From the NCBI GenBank assembly GCA_946807835.1, contig OX327693.1:8015501-8079500 (forward strand): DNA of 64,000 bases, read 5' to 3'. The DNA comes from Ailanthus altissimus (Eukaryota > Streptophyta > Magnoliopsida > Sapindales > Simaroubaceae). Positions 23,646 through 34,019 of this stretch are shown piece by piece. The translations under genes and the position numbers were made by a program. How positions within the stretch are numbered: position 1 is the first letter of the stretch; the number at the start of each line of letters is the position of its first letter. The notes under the pieces were generated by a model. The model did not search any database. It saw only the letters and a program-made list of their open reading frames with translations, and had not been told where the DNA came from.

Positions 23646-24425
23646 TTTGTATCCTTTTACTCCTTCGGGATATCCTATGAATACCCCTTTGATAGCTCTA
23701 GGTTCTAACTTCCCCTCCTTAACATGTACAAAGGCAGGGCAACCAAATATTCTAAGATGGTCATACTTTGGAGGATTGCCAGACCATTTCTCTTATGGCG
23801 TCTTGAAGTCAATTGCTGAGGAGGGACTTCTGTTTATCAAGTAAGCAGCAATCACTACAGTTTCTCCCCAAAATGACTTAGACATCTTCGCATTGGTAAG
23901 CATGCTTCTAACCCTTTCAAGTAGGGTCCTGTTCATCCTCTCAGCTACCCCATTATGCTGCGGCGTTGATCTTACTGTTCTATGCCTTGCAATCCCATGC
24001 TTGGCACAAAACCCATCAAACTCTCTGTTGTAAAACTTGAGGCCGTTGTCAGTTCTCAACCTCTTCACTTTTTTGCCAGTTTGATTCTCAACAAGAGCCT
24101 TCCAAGTCTTGAACACATCAAATACTTGATCCTTGTTCTTCAACACATAGACCCACAGCTTCCTCGAATAGTCATCAATCAAGCTGAGAAAATATCTAGC
24201 ACCACCACGAGTAGCTGTCTGAGCTGATCCCCAAAAATCCGAGTGTATGTAGTCAAGAGTCCCCTTAGTCTTATGCTCGCCGGTACTAAACCTCACTCTA
24301 TGTGCTTTCCCTAGCACACAATGCTCACAAAACTTCAAGGGCTGGAACTTATCCACACCAAACGCCTTTTGACTATATAACTCCTTTAGGTTTCTCTCGC
24401 CTAAGTGTGCTAGTCTAAGATGTCA
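23646..24425 (-). pseudogene. element C integrase
   Basis: After a TGA at 24423-24425 in the GAG-pre-integrase motif (HLRLAHLGE), the frame continues with FCEHCVLGKAHRVRF, the Cys pair of the zinc-binding HHCC module. The catalytic D,D-35-E core follows: HSDFWG (Asp near 24239), LRTDNG, and AERMNRTLLERVRSM with the catalytic Glu. A TAA at 23793-23795 splits it from the C-terminal part (EKWSGNPPKYDHLRIFGCPA, FIGYPEGVKGYK). An intact enzyme would insert the cDNA ends into chromosomal DNA. Confidence 0.92.
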
Positions 24426-24896
24426 TAACTTGATTTGCATACTCTCATTATCTATAGAGAATAGTGTAGAACCACTCACGACTTCACCCTTAAGTACATA
24501 AACACCTTTGTGCTTCTCTACTCTCATCACTACCATGGAACCTCTCAAAACTTTTAAAATCCCTCCGTCGATCCTGATAGAACACCCATTCTGGTCTAAA
24601 GTCCCTAGTGAAATCAAGTTTCTCTTAAAGTCAGGAACATACCTAACATCTGTCAACTCTCTCACTCGCCCATTATGCAACCTAAGCTTAACATTACCAT
24701 TTCCCATCATCTGACATGCAACGTCATTACCCATTAAGCCCTTACCACCACTAATAGGCTGGAAATTTGTAAACCAAGACTTATGCGGGCACATATGAAA
24801 AGTACAACCAAAATCTAAAACCCATTGTTCAGAGTTTATACCATCAGTAGCAACGAGTGTCTCTGCGCTATCATAGCTATCATCATAGGCAAGCAC
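24426..24896 (-). pseudogene. element C protease region
   Basis: The - strand frame holds EQWVLDFGCTFHMC, the retropepsin active site. The family normally has Asp-Ser-Gly or Asp-Thr-Gly; here the middle residue reads Phe, so catalysis is probably lost independently of the stops. NLISLGTLDQNGCSI and GVYVLKGEVVSG continue toward the GAG-pre-integrase motif. The protease would cut the polyprotein. Confidence 0.9.
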
Positions 24897-25661
24897 AGCA
24901 TCCGCTTTCTTCTTGTCCAGTGCTTTTTTCTCAGGACAGTCCTTTATGAAGTGCCCCTCTTTCTTGCAGCAATAGCACTTCCTATGAGTCCTAGACTTTG
25001 ACCTTGAGCCTTTTTTCTTTCCATCTCTATATGAGGGCCATCCTTTTACAGATAAAATTTCTGCATTGCCCTCAGTCTACTTTCCTAATAATTTTGAGTT
25101 TAATGATGATTTCACATCACTCATCGTTAAACTCTCTCTGCCGTAGAGTAGCATATCAACAAAACTCTCATAGCTCTTGGGGAGTGAACTCAGCAGAATA
25201 ATTGCTCTATCTTCATCTTTTATCTTGATGCTGATAGACTCAAGATCAAGGATGATCTTATTGAAGGTGTCTATATGATCTTTCATCGGCGTCCTCTTTG
25301 ACATGGACAGCTGATACAGCTTCTTCTTTATATATAGTCTGTTGGCCAACGATTTTCTCATATAAAGAGAGTCAAGCTTCTTCTAAAGATCTATTGTCGT
25401 CGTCTCATTTGCTACTTCCCTTAGTACTTCATCGCTCAATGACAGAACGATTATGCTATGAGCTCTTTCTTGAATGTCCCTTCTTTTTGCTTCTGCTCTA
25501 GATGACTCTGGTGTCTTCTCTTCATCACTAGATGGAGCTATAATCTCCTCTAATGCCGAACCAAGTCTTTGGCTCACCAACAACGCCTTGACCTTCATCT
25601 TCCACAGATTGAAGTCATTCGTACCGTTGAATTTCTCTACCTCATACTTGGGTGTGGCCAT
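24897..25661 (-). pseudogene. element C gag with zinc knuckle
   Basis: Gag starts MATPKYEVEKFNGTNDFNLW at 25661, preceded by the primer-binding region. It continues through KKLDSLYMRKSLANRLYI and LLSSLPKSYESFVD, typical of copia UBN2-type gag. The nucleocapsid knuckle CYCCKKEGHFIKDC has an intact C-x2-C-x4-H-x4-C. TAG stops occur at 25383-25385 (DL-stop-KKL) and 25077-25079 (GK-stop-TEG). Gag would have formed the particle shell and bound element RNA. Confidence 0.92.
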
Positions 25662-25679
25662 GTTTGCTTAGAACCAAAA

Positions 25680-25690
25680 CTCTGATACCA
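25680..25690 (-). other. primer-binding site of element C
   Basis: In reverse it reads TGGTATCAGAG, the perfect complement of the initiator-Met tRNA 3' end, three bases inside the 5' LTR. It is the minus-strand primer site typical of Ty1/copia. Confidence 0.92.
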
Positions 25691-25693
25691 GTT

Positions 25694-26382
25694 TGTTGAA
25701 GCGGAAGCACACAAACAAGCTAAACAATTCACCCAAGTAATATAATAATGCAAAACAAGTTATTAAGAAATAAAATAAAGAAAGGGTAGAAGAAGAACAC
25801 ACAAAGAATTACGTGGTTCGACAACTTGCCTACGTCCACGGCGGATCAAGATCACACTCTTCTTATTATGAATCACAATGCAACCACAAAGTATGCCTAT
25901 TACAAGAAAGATCACAAAGAAAACTCTCTCTTACTCTTTAGGGATTTTCTCTCACAAAGAACCACTAAGAATAATCACTAAGATTATTGTTGATCACCAA
26001 GATCTCTCTAAGATCACAAAGATCTCACTAACTTTATCACAAAGATATGTTTACAAGCTAATTGATAGCCTTTATATAGGCCTTGGGACGTTCTAGGTAT
26101 TCCCTATACGTGTGAGAGTCGTATTAGGGAATCCTAGAGCAAGTGAGAGACGAAATTATGAAGTTTCCTAATTTTGGGATACTGTTCCCACGTCCAGCGC
26201 TGGCGCGCTTCTGCTGAGTGCTGCGGTACTGAGTGTTCTGTTCTGGCGGCGCGACGCTGGTCGCATGGTGTGCCTTCTCATTTTTTGCCTCCTTTCGCGT
26301 CCGTCTTCGATCCGTGTGCACCCTACACACTTGGCTTGATCCCCAAATCATATTCCAATGATTTGTAATCAATATTCTCACA
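25694..26382 (-). repeat. 5' LTR of element C
   Basis: 689 bp, the sister of 20834-21613 and almost identical outside a few indels. The GC-rich array is shorter, and a small leader segment (around 21187-21200 in the sister) is missing. The TATA box is at 26071-26078 in reverse. Confidence 0.95.
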
Positions 26383-26387
26383 GTTTA

Positions 26388-26891
26388 GTGCACCCTTACT
26401 CTACTACGAGCAATGAACACCCAAACGACAGTTTCACTCTAGCGCACACAAGCACTTAGTGTCTATCTAGTTCTTTCTTTCTCTTAGAGTTTCTTTTAAT
26501 GCTTAATTCTCAACTAAAGGGTTTACAAGTGCTTATATAAGGTTTATTTTGTGCCTAGTAACCCTATTCTTCATTGGAGTAAAAGTCTACTTATTTTGGA
26601 AGTCCAAAACTTTCCAAAACTCGAAATGTGGATTAAAATAGACTTTTTGTCTTGTTTGGCATTGTAGCGCTCATCCCTGGGCACTGCAGCGCTGCGCTTC
26701 TATTATAAGAGCCGTGGCGCTCAGCCCTGGTGGCCCTCGTATGCATTTTCTTCGCTTCCCCCTTCGTGTCCCTCATATCCTAGACTTCTTTATACATGTC
26801 CCACATATTTTAGACTTCTTGTGACTCTTCTATTTTGTATTCATCTCAATTCTTGTTCAACCAAGATTGTTAAATCACCAATTTTCCAACA
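26388..26891 (-). repeat. element B 3' LTR, proximal part
   Basis: This continues the interrupted LTR from the other side of C. It contains TATA-like TTATATAA at 26533-26540, the GC-rich motif cluster (about 26650-26745), and ends TTCCAACA at 26891. A pyrimidine run (CCCTTTCTTGATT, 26894-26906) follows; in reverse this is the polypurine tract. Confidence 0.92.
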
Positions 26892-27085
26892 AACCCTTTC
26901 TTGATTCAAAATCTTCCAAATAAGAAGGTTTCGGGATCCGATCCACATCAATACTCTATTACCTAGAGTTGAGTCCAGTTAAGTCTCCACCAGGACTTAA
27001 CTTTCCTTAAACTAGTGATTTTGGTCTCTAAAGGCATTCGTGTACCTTGAATAGTGTATGGATGCATTACACTCTTTTTCGACCC
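26892..27085 (-). other. element B 3' untranslated region and deletion junction
   Basis: On the - strand the polypurine tract, the AAGATTTTGAATCAAG leader and a stretch like the extreme end of pol in elements A and C (AAGTCCTGGTGGAGACTTAAC) lie directly next to a GAG-pre-integrase motif. The integrase core, RT and RNase H are absent, so a deletion of about 3 kb has its junction near 27055-27090. Confidence 0.75.
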
Positions 27086-27560
27086 TCATCACCTAAGTGA
27101 GCACAATTTAGATGTCGCCTAGTGGTCTGCATTACCCCAACACCCCGCGTTAGGCCATTCATGGCGATTCCAGTAAGCACATAAATCCCTTCATTATGCT
27201 TCTCACCCTTAAACCTTATATGTCATTTCTCTATCTTTAATTTTCCTTTTTTTACTCCAACCAAATACCTTTCCTTATCAAGTTTGCCTAGAGATATTAA
27301 GTTCCTTCTCAGTTTAGGAATATGCCTTATGCCATGTAAGTCCCTAGTTTCTCCACCTTACATCCTCAGCCTTATGTCACCTACTCTCATAATCTCAAAA
27401 GTCATGTTATTCCCCATCAGAGCTTTACCTCTCTTGGCTTTATAGTTGGTAAAAATTTATCTGTTGGAACACATATGGACGTTGCACCTCAAATCTAGTA
27501 TCCATTTGTCAGCATACTTTCACTTTGAGGCCACCAATGTGTCTATAACTTCAGTATCTT
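27086..27560 (-). pseudogene. element B protease and GAG-pre-integrase remnant
   Basis: The - strand shows KWILDLRCNVHMC near 27455-27515 (retropepsin site; the usual Ser-Gly after the catalytic Asp reads Leu-Arg), then LRRNLISLGKLDKE, GIYVLTGIAMNG and RHLNCAHLGDEG, the start of the GAG-pre-integrase motif. It is interrupted by stops and lacks everything downstream. Confidence 0.8.
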
Positions 27561-27585
27561 CCTGAGTGCCTATTGTAGCCCACCC

Positions 27586-28301
27586 TCATTGGCCTTTTGA
27601 TTTCAGATAATCCTTCACAAAGTGCTCTTCCTTATTACAAAGGAAACACTTCTTGGATCTCCTCATTGATTGGTTGCTCTTCCTCTCTTGTGCAAGCAAT
27701 ACTGCTCCACTCTTGGACTCAAATCTCTTTGTCAATTCTTTTGAGTTCAATGATGCATCGACGTCATTTATCGTTAAAGACTTCTTACCATACAGCAGCG
27801 TATCCATAAAGCTCTCATAGCTCTTTGGCAATAAACATAACAGGATAATGGCATTGTCTTCATCTTCAATCTTGATGCTTAATTGCTCAAGACTTATGAT
27901 GATGTTGTTAAACTTGTCAATGTGAGCTCTCATTAAAGATCCCTCATGCATTGTTAGCTGATGCAGTTTATTCTTCATAAGAAGTTTATTTGCAAGAGAC
28001 TTCTTCATGTACAATACCTCGAATCTCTTCCACAGCCTTAAAGCAATTTATTCATCACCAACTTCCTTTAATACTTCGTCGCTCAATACTAGGATTACAG
28101 TGTTATGAGCCTTTTTATGAATTATGTCCCAATCTTTCTGTTAAGACTTTGAGGTTTTCGTCTCATCACTAGTTGAGGAGCTAGCTTCTTCTAAAGCTAA
28201 GTCTGGCTCTTCCTTCACTATTAGAGCCCTATTCTTCTTCCTCCAAAGATTGAAGTCATTCATTCCATTGAACTTCTCTATTTCTTACTTGATTGCAGCT
28301 A
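27586..28301 (-). pseudogene. element B gag
   Basis: The region starts near 28301, where the expected initiator ATG reads ATA (AAIK-stop-EIEKFNGMNDFNLW). It continues with KKSLANKLLMKNKLHQLTM, LLPKSYESFMDTLLYGKK and a nucleocapsid knuckle CFLCNKEEHFVKDY, whose last Cys has become Tyr. It is homologous to, but clearly diverged from, element C gag, so B and C are different copia families. Confidence 0.88.
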
Positions 28302-28337
28302 TGGTTTAAATACCTTAGGTGTGTATTATCGAGCCTT

Positions 28338-28349
28338 GCTTTGATACCA
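28338..28349 (-). other. primer-binding site of element B
   Basis: In reverse it reads TGGTATCAAAGC, one change from the initiator-Met tRNA complement. It sits three bases inside the 5' LTR. Confidence 0.85.
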
Positions 28350-28352
28350 ATT

Positions 28353-29118
28353 TATTGAGAGAAGAATCTTCTTTCTCCTTCTTGAGGTTATATTGAAGCG
28401 AAGAATTCTAAGTTCAACTTAAAACCCTAACTTCTTTGCACAGCGAAATAACTTATTTATCAAGCAAAATAGTAAGAATCCAAAACAGAATATAAAATAG
28501 CACAACACAATCTTACGTGTTTCGGCAAATTGCCTACGTCCACAGTGGATCCAAAGATCCTACCCTCTCTTATTAACTCCCTAGAGATTTTACAAGAAAA
28601 ATTCAATGAATAACCCCTAAAATGACCTAATGTTTAGTGTACCCTTACTCTACCACGACAATAAATACCCAAATGACGGTTCCACCCTAGTGCACACAAG
28701 TACTTAGTGTCTACCCAGTTTTTCCCATCTCTTAGAGTCTCTCTTAATGCTTAATTCTCAACTAAATGGTTTATAAGTGTTTATATATTATTTATTTCGT
28801 ACCTAGTAACCCTATTCCTTGTTAGAATAAGAGTCCACTTGTTTTAGAAGTCCAAAACTTTTCAAAACTCAAAATTCGAATCAAAACAGACTTTCTCTCG
28901 TGTCTGGCGCCACAGTGCTCAGCCCTAGTGGCCTCCCTGCGTATTGTTTTTCGATTCTTTTGTTTTTTTGAGTCCTGTTTCCTTTTTCCTTCATGTTTCA
29001 CATGTACTAAACTTCTCCATACGAATCTCATTCATTCTAAATTTTTCGTGACTCTTCTATTTGATATTCATTTCAATTTTTATCTAATTAAAATTATTGA
29101 ATCACTAATTTTTTAATA
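28353..29118 (-). repeat. 5' LTR of element B
   Basis: 766 bp, homologous along its length to the split 3' LTR (787 bp when rejoined). It is visibly more diverged than the C LTR pair, which agrees with B being the older insertion. The terminal TG and CA have mutated. Confidence 0.9.
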
Positions 29119-29123
29119 AAATT

Positions 29124-29754
29124 ATTAAATAATTATATTATATTCATCGATAATTGTATAAATGACTCTCTTTAATTTTTTTTTAATTAAAAGGGTTAGT
29201 TTTTTTGAGCTGGTCTTTTTCAAAATATGGGTCTGGAGTAAATTAATAAAGTTCAACGTTTGGGCTACTACTCATTACAAATTTCTGTGTTATATAAATT
29301 TCATCATCGAAATTTATGAGAAAGCCTGAGCTCTTAATTCTAATATTTTTTTTCATTTCACAAGAAAATCATGAATCACACAAAACGGAGATGTATTGTG
29401 TGTTATGAGATTATCAACTTAAACTATTTATATACCATCAATATGTTAATGGATGCACATTGCACGCAAATAAGAAATAGGGGTAAATTATGCACTTTAT
29501 TTTATCTAAGGGCACTCATTACAAGATATCATGCATTAAATTCAACTTGCAAAGATATACATTTCGAAAACATCTAAAATTTATATATACGTGAGAGTTC
29601 TTATTCCTGTGATATTACATTAATACTTCGTATTGGTTGCATGTTGTAATCGTAATTCTAATATCTATTGGGACTTTTTTTTGTGGGTTGGCTAGAATAT
29701 ATAATAATTGGGCTTCTTTAGCGTAATGATCTAATGGGGTGTTAATGTTTTTTC
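29124..29754. other. AT-rich spacer
   Basis: No gene is recognised. A 68-residue + frame at 29371-29577 has no visible domain and unremarkable composition. I treat it as chance. Confidence 0.5.
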
Positions 29755-30068
29755 CTTTTTAGCTTGGTTTTTTAAACAAAACTTTCATTCAATAAGCACT
29801 AACACAAAATGAAAATACTTAAAACAAAAGGCTCCAGTGTCTTTAAAACAGAATTTTGTTTAAGTGACAACTGATTTAGAACAAAGAGCTAATTTGACTA
29901 AATTATGAGTTACCACTTTTGATCCTTTAAAAGCAAAGGACACCTTAAAAAGAGTAAAAGAATCAAGACACTTACGAATATTTTAAAAATCAATTTTAAA
30001 ATGAAAAAAATCATTAGACAAAATATAAGCTTCTAAAAGATATTCATTTATTTTTATAATTGAGTCAA
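29755..30068 (-). pseudogene. LINE 3' end, RNase H-like domain (downstream half)
   Basis: On the - strand the segment reads VDSIIKINEYLLEAYI, then CLDSFTLFKVSFAFKGSKVV and THNLVKLALCSKS. This is the pattern of the C-terminal RNase H-like domain (RVT_3 type) at the end of plant L1 LINE ORF2 proteins, where the corresponding text is VSF-x-x-R-E-x-N-x-x-AH-x-LAK-x-A. It is broken by stops. It continues the half at 31033-31250 across the CACTA-like insertion. Confidence 0.6.
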
Positions 30069-31032
30069 CACTTACGAAGATACAAAGTTTAAGTAGGTGA
30101 ATCTGTTACTTGATAATTATGTTCAAATCTTTTTTTCTGTGTTAAATTTTAGTCTGTTTACTCGATAAAATTTTATTTGTCAATTTTTTACTACACATCT
30201 TTTTTTTTATTACTCAACTTTCTACAGTAAACATAAATAATATCTTGAATTTTTTTAACTGCAGGTTGAATTTGTAAGTATATATACAAATGTTGATGGA
30301 TTTTATAATCATTGGACGATGAACTTATATATTATCATAGACACATAAAACTTATAGCAGATGTTGGATTTGGATGAATTGAAGTCTAGGCTGGATTTTA
30401 TGAATTGGTGTTGGATTTACTTTAATTGGATGTTTATTTACCTTTGTTTGGATTTATAGGTTGAAGGATTGAGATTTACTGATGAGATGTTGATGATTTA
30501 ATAAAAATATCACATTGTAAAATTTTTTATATTATAATAAATATATATTAGAAATAAAATATAATATAATTTTTATATATGTATATATATGAATTTAATG
30601 TATATATTAAATAATAAAACTATTTTTAAAAAAATAAAATTCTCACAAAATTGATATAAATATCTATCACGAATTTGCGATAAAATTATATATTTTAATA
30701 AGGTCACATTATTTTTGTGTGATATCAATCTTATGGCATCACACTTACATCATCTATCATACTAGATGCTAAATTAGTATCTATGTAGATAATATTTATC
30801 ACCAAAATTTTGTACACATAAGATAAAAATCACAATTAAATGATAAATATTTTTTATCACAAAGTAATAATATATGTTGGTGATAAAAAAATTTTATTAC
30901 AAAATTGAGTATAAAACTTTTCTACCGCAAATTATTGAGGCAATTTTGGTAATAGAAAAATTTTGCCACAAAATATGATTTGTGACAGTAAACTTTTATC
31001 ATCAAAATTTCCTTCTTTTCTTTTTAGTAGTG
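30069..31032. mobile_element. CACTA-like element inserted in the LINE
   Basis: The right end reads ...TTTTTAGTAGTG, in reverse CACTACTAAAAAGAAAAGAAGG-like, a typical CACTA terminus. The adjacent 250 bases carry repeated TTTATCACCAAAATTT / AATTTTGCCACAAAAT subterminal motifs in both orientations. The left end (CACTTACGAAGATACAAAG at 30069) is a weaker match. The LINE domain resumes on both sides almost without loss, which fixes the borders. The element is 964 bp and has no transposase. No 3-bp target duplication is clear (TTC on the right). Confidence 0.6.
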
Positions 31033-31250
31033 TTCCCATTCAATTCAACCACAATCAAACAAGATAGATCACGTAGAGCAATAAAATCTTCAAGAATAAC
31101 CAATGCTTCAGCAATTGAAATGGATAACAAATCATTGTACTTATCAATCTCAGATAAAACTGCAGCCCAAAATAGTTTCGAATAATAAAATCGAAACCCG
31201 TAATATCACGACGAGCATCTACCGCGGCACCCCCAAATAATGGGGCGTTA
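31033..31250 (-). pseudogene. LINE 3' end, RNase H-like domain (upstream half)
   Basis: On the - strand: GGAAVDARRDITGFDFIIRN, then after a frame change LLSISIAEALVILEDFIALR and DLSCLIVVELNG. The AEALVILE-x-x-x-ALRDL-x-x-x-VVEL pattern is the middle of the RVT_3-type RNase H domain of plant LINEs. The acidic residue usually following VVE (Ser-Asp) is lost. The + frame at 30982-31185 is only the antisense shadow. Confidence 0.65.
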
Positions 31251-34010
31251 CTGTTAAAAATCCTGCTTGTGAAAAGAATTAGGGTTATTTTTAGATTTCT
31301 GGAAGTGTGTACAGAGAAAAAAATTTGTTTGCGGTTTTTGTTATGAATTTATTGAGATTATTCATCTGAAGTTAAGCTCAAGTGCCTACTGTCTACGCAT
31401 ACAAAGGGACTTGAACATAGTCCAGTTTTTGTTGACATTTAGAAATTTATAGAAATTTCTAAAACATAGTGTTGTAATTTATAGAAAACAGTGTTAAAGC
31501 GATAATTACCAAATTAAGGTAGAAGAAGAAGAAAACAGTGTTGTAATTTATAGAAATTTCGTTTCATACAATGTGTTGGCTCTATTCACAGCAAATTGTG
31601 TCGAGTGTGTCTTCATTTAAAGCGATAGCGATGATTATAGGTCTAATTAGGCGTGGACATAGTCCAATTTTTGTTGACAACGAATCCAATTAAAAAAATA
31701 TATATCTATAATCTCTCTTATGGAAGGAATTAGATTAAATTAAATAATCTAAAACATTAAGTTAAATTAGTGAATATTTGAGGTTGTGATAGATTTTTAA
31801 AAATATATGTTTTGAAAATTACCCAAAATATATTTAATAACAATTTTAAAATTAATTATTTAAGCAGTAGATCCTTAAAATAAAATAAATTTATTTTTAA
31901 ACTTACAAGTAAAATTTTTTATTAGCATTAGATTCTTAAATAAATTAAACTTATTTTAAAAATTAAAATAAATTTTTTTTTATTATAGACACCCAACGTG
32001 CACCAAAGAGTTACGATCTATTTGGTCGGCCCAAATAGGCGTTGCAGAATCCATTTGCAATTGTTAACTTGGCCAACTCTAATTGCTTTCATTTGTAATT
32101 AGATAATAATCAATAGTCATCAAAATGATGCATTGCAAATATTAAATTGATTTTAAGATTAAAAAAAGGGAGTGCTACATTTATTTAGTTTGGAGCAAAA
32201 TTTGTATTTTAATTGATGTGTTATCAATCAATGATTATTACATGTCATGTAGTTATTCAATACCAATTGATAATAGTAAATTATATTAGTGATAACAATT
32301 TAACTTGGATTCGAATTCAAATTTAAAACAAATTTGAAACTCGGTCAAATCTAGATCTAAAAATATTTAAAATTGAGCTTGGCCTAAAAAAATACTAGTT
32401 TTTATCCTTATCCGAATCTGATTTTGAGAAATGTAAACACTCTGCCAAGATTTGAATTTTATTTATTTATTTTAAAAAATTTTAAATTAATTTATAATCT
32501 TTAATATATATGAATTTAACAATTATTTTATAGATACATACTCTAAAAGTTTAAATTTAACTTAAAAATAAAAAATAAAAATAAGGTGATTGAAACATAT
32601 TAAATTATGAATATAAATTTTACAATCTAACAATTGTTTTATAAAATAAATGTCTGAAAATTTTAAATTTTACTAAAATAATAAAAATAAATTAAAAAAA
32701 TATTAAAAAAAATAGGTTCAGTCTAAAATCGGCTTGGGCCGACCAGGAAAAACTCATGCAAACACAAGTTTTGAGTTCCTAAAAAATTCAAATTTAAATT
32801 CGGGTTGAGTAAAATTAGATCCATATTTAAATTTTTTTATTAAATTAGATATTATATTAATTGGAATACAAATTCTATATTCCAACTTTGTAAATATAAC
32901 TTACTATTAGGAATATTGTATTAATTTTTCTTTTGTTTTTCATAATTACACACATCTCCAATTATCTCATGAGTCCAATCCAAATTTAATACAATTGACT
33001 ATATATGTCTAAAATATTTGTATTTAGTTATGTCTAAAATATTGAAAAAATATTTTGTGTATTGTACCATTGACTATATATGTACATGTGGGGTGTTCTT
33101 AAGTTAATTTTTTGACCTAAAATTTGAGACTTAAATTTTCGTTTATTAATTTTATACCATCTAATAGTACAGTTAAAGTCAAAAGTAACATTTGAAATTG
33201 CCGGCTTTATACTATCGAATCATTAGAGAATAACTGATGAAACTTAAGTTAAACATACTAACTTATATTTGTCTATATAATTTTGAAAGAAGCTAAATAT
33301 AAATTCCGATCTTATCTAATCTAGATTTTGCGAATTTACTAATTCATATTTTTTAATAAAAAATTTATTAATAGAATAATTTAATACAAAGATTGATATA
33401 TTTTTAATTATAATTATTTGTTTTTATTACAATCAAATTTTTTAATTTAATCTTATTAACTCATAATTCAAATAGAGCTCCAACTTATACCAAATTCTTC
33501 TTTTTTCTTTAATTGAGAGATAGAGGAAGGTAAAAAAAAAAAAAAAAATCCAGGGGCAATTCATAATTTTTTTTTTCAAGTGTTACAACATACACCCCCT
33601 AACATCACACACACATTCCTCTCTATTTCGTTATAAAATCAAACCTTAAATTCGGATTAGCAATTAAAGAGGGATAGCCCCTCAGCTCATAAGCAATCCA
33701 TAATTTCTTTTAAAAAAAGTTATAATATATTTTATTTTTTATACTGCCTAAGAGAAGAGAGAGCTCAAACTCACGTAAAAATGTGAATTTTAAAAAAAAA
33801 ACTCAGTTAATTAAACTGAGCTCTCATGCTCTCGTGGCAAGTTAAAAATTCTAATTTGCATTTTTGACCGAATAAAAGTCATATTTTATTTTTTTTATAA
33901 AATAATTAAAATGTGATAACGTCATCCTGAAATGATTATAAGCTAGTGTCAGTCATTAAAAATGGACATTATTAGTCAAATAAAGCTGTAAAACTGTCAT
34001 GTTTCCACTC
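31251..34010. other. AT-rich non-coding DNA with decayed repeats
   Basis: I see no gene. A short direct repeat (AGTGTTGTAATTTATAGAAA, about 31465 and 31540) and a repeated CATAGTCCA-TTTTTGTTGACA phrase (about 31414 and 31658) occur near the left. At about 32285-32830 the two sides carry partly inverted, Tyr/Arg-poor sequence around GGCTTGGGCCGACC, which may be a worn foldback element. Confidence 0.4.
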
Positions 34011-34019
34011 ATTAAGTTT

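Larger units (their letters stand above)
20834..26382 (-). mobile_element. Ty1/copia element C, complete ends, nested in B
   Basis: This 5549-bp element lies on the - strand: 5' LTR 25694-26382, primer-binding site, gag, protease, integrase, RT, RNase H, polypurine tract, 3' LTR 20834-21613. GTTTA at 20829-20833 is repeated at 26383-26387, a perfect 5-bp target duplication, and joining the flanks restores the LTR of element B. All domains are present in copia order, but at least eight in-frame stops make it non-functional. It is the same family as element A and the solo LTR at 2494. Confidence 0.96.
20551..29118 (-). mobile_element. Ty1/copia element B, interrupted by element C
   Basis: On the - strand the order is 5' LTR (28353-29118), primer-binding site, gag, PR remnant, deletion, 3' untranslated region, polypurine tract, then a 3' LTR split into 26388-26891 and 20551-20833 by element C. 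The whole unit is flanked by AAATT at 20546-20550 and 29119-29123, a perfect 5-bp target duplication. Without C the element is about 3.0 kb, well short of a full copia, because integrase, RT and RNase H are missing. The 5' LTR termini have decayed (TG to TA and CA to TA, read on the + strand). Confidence 0.93.

Noticed and set aside
30982..31185. 67-residue + strand frame
   Set aside because: It is the antisense shadow of the LINE RNase H-like domain and begins inside the CACTA-like terminus.
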